Origin: Deltaproteobacteria bacterium
Lineage (GTDB): Bacteria; Desulfobacterota; DSM-4660; Desulfatiglandales; B25-G16
Assembly: GCA_019308645.1 (NCBI GenBank)
Contig: JAFDHR010000156.1
Coordinates: 1 to 6,710 of the forward strand
Length of the DNA stretch: 6,710 bases
Direction of reading: 5' to 3'
The notes beneath the pieces are model-generated. The model was given only the letters and a program-made list of their open reading frames with translations, searched no databases and was not told the origin of the DNA. Shown here piece after piece: positions 6,155-6,710 of this stretch. Made by a program: the position numbers and the translations under genes. Positions within the stretch are counted from its first letter, which is position 1; every line of letters starts with the position of its first letter.

Positions 6155-6182
6155 TTGAAAAACCTCGTTGATTCGGTAAGAT
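6155..6182 (+). promoter_or_regulatory. Possible hybrid promoter of IS transposase
   Basis: TTGAAA (6155-6160), a 16-base spacer and TAAGAT (6177-6182) loosely match a sigma-70 promoter. The -35 would lie in flanking DNA and the -10 inside the element. Transcription would start near 6189, past the left arm of the inverted repeat at 6162. The matches are weak. Confidence 0.25.
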
Positions 6183-6222
6183 ACGTATATTCAAAAACAA
6201 ATCAAACCATAACCAACGAGGT
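6162..6222 (+). promoter_or_regulatory. Inverted repeat that can mask the transposase RBS
   Basis: ACCTCGTTG (6162-6170) is exactly complementary to CAACGAGGT (6214-6222). The right arm contains GAGG of the GAGGTG ribosome binding site (6218-6223), 6 bases before ATG 6230. RNA entering from outside the element would include both arms and could hide the site; RNA begun inside would not. This is the logic of read-through protection known for IS10 and IS50. Pairing is seen; function is inferred. Confidence 0.5.
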
Positions 6223-6710
6223 GAAAACAATGATACGACAAACGATACTTCCTTTCAAGGTAGAAATGACCAGAGACATGATAACTCCTCATGCAGGTTT
6301 AGCATTACTTGGTGAATTTGCGGTAGGGTTGGGATTGTTACAGTCAGTAGACAGATACTTACCCAAGCCAGGCAGTGGCGCTGGCTACAGTCCATCTGAG
6401 TATACGTTCCCTCTCATCTTAATGCTCAATGGTGGTGGCAGGAGTCTGGAAGATACCCGCCAGATAAGAACAGATGAGGGGCTAAAGGAGATTTTACCTT
6501 TAGAGAAAATCCCTTCATCGGATGCATTTGGGGATTGGCTTCGGAGCATGGGTATAAGTGATGGTCTCTATGGCCTTGACAAGGTAAATAAAAGGTTGCT
6601 GAAACGGGGGATGAAATATGATGGGATCAAGGGCTACACCCTTGATATAGATGCCACAGGTATTGTAGCTGAGAAACAGTTAGCAAAGATGACCTATAAA
6701 GGATTTAAGG
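6163..6710 (+). mobile_element. IS1380-family insertion sequence, left part
   Basis: The left end is placed at CCTCGTTGATTCGG (6163) because IS1380-family ends typically begin with CC and lie a short way before the transposase. About 67 bp of leader separate the end from the gene. The element runs off the right edge, so its right inverted repeat and target duplication cannot be seen and the left boundary stays provisional. Confidence 0.6.
6230..6710 (+). CDS. IS1380-family transposase, 5' part
   Basis: The first 160 codons of a DDE transposase of the IS1380 family, open to the right edge with no stop (family proteins are about 400-480 residues). It opens MIRQTILPFKVEMTRD, followed by HAGLALLGEFAVGLGL, then GYSPSEYTFPLILMLNGGGRSLED (split here only by reading), EKIPSSDAFGDWLR, and YTLDIDATGI near residues 137-146. 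The aspartate in LDIDAT is the expected first acidic residue of the DDE triad; the others lie beyond the window. The start at 6230 has GAGGTG at 6218-6223 with 6-base spacing. No frameshift or stop is seen in the visible part, so the element may be intact and recent. Confidence 0.88.
   Translation, partial: MIRQTILPFKVEMTRDMITPHAGLALLGEFAVGLGLLQSVDRYLPKPGSGAGYSPSEYTFPLILMLNGGGRSLEDTRQIRTDEGLKEILPLEKIPSSDAFGDWLRSMGISDGLYGLDKVNKRLLKRGMKYDGIKGYTLDIDATGIVAEKQLAKMTYKGFK

Noticed and set aside
1..6710. CRISPR array or tRNA gene
   Set aside because: No regularly spaced repeats and no cloverleaf-like sequence were found on reading both strands.

Overview
This window looks like an accessory region of a bacterial chromosome. 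Several genes resemble those common in sulfate-reducing Desulfobacterota: the IS200-like/RAYT transposase with a C-terminal helix-turn-helix, the toxin-antitoxin pairs and the IS1380 transposase. That placement rests on protein style only and is tentative. All convincing genes lie on the + strand.

Layout, left to right. (1) 112-924 is a 5'-truncated IS200-like (Y1/HUH) transposase that begins abruptly at its HUH motif. (2) 1011-2536 is a two-gene operon with a 4-bp stop/start overlap: a secreted DUF1007 protein with an EF-hand-like loop, and a NicO/RcnA-type nickel/cobalt transporter. (3) 2612-2801 is a 190-bp non-coding element bounded by 14-bp perfect inverted repeats. Its left end recurs, diverged, at 5977-6056. 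(4) 2855-3350 is a toxin-first toxin-antitoxin pair; the BrnT/DUF4258-like toxin has a one-base deletion near its end and its antitoxin is intact. (5) 3557-4516 is a membrane-anchored alpha/beta-hydrolase with a complete catalytic triad. (6) 4517-5500 is mostly non-coding. It holds a long imperfect hairpin (4614-4708), a small gene broken by an in-frame TAA (4746-4979), a compact palindrome (5040-5070), GAACC-type repeats, and a gene fragment without a start codon (5206-5367). (7) 5501-6000 is a ParD-like/RelE-ParE antitoxin-toxin pair whose toxin C-terminus is supplied by the second copy of the repeat. (8) 6163 to the right edge is the left end of an IS1380-family insertion sequence with the first 160 codons of its transposase.

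The genes do not form one pathway. The operon probably exports nickel or cobalt, and the hydrolase is a stand-alone enzyme. The rest is a patchwork of stabilisation modules, palindromes and decayed genes, which is typical of an integration hot spot or cassette-like island. No clearly new multi-gene system is visible. The most unusual signals are the paired repeat at 2612 and 5977, the recurrent pattern of palindromes between small damaged genes, and an inverted repeat that would hide the ribosome binding site of the IS1380 transposase.
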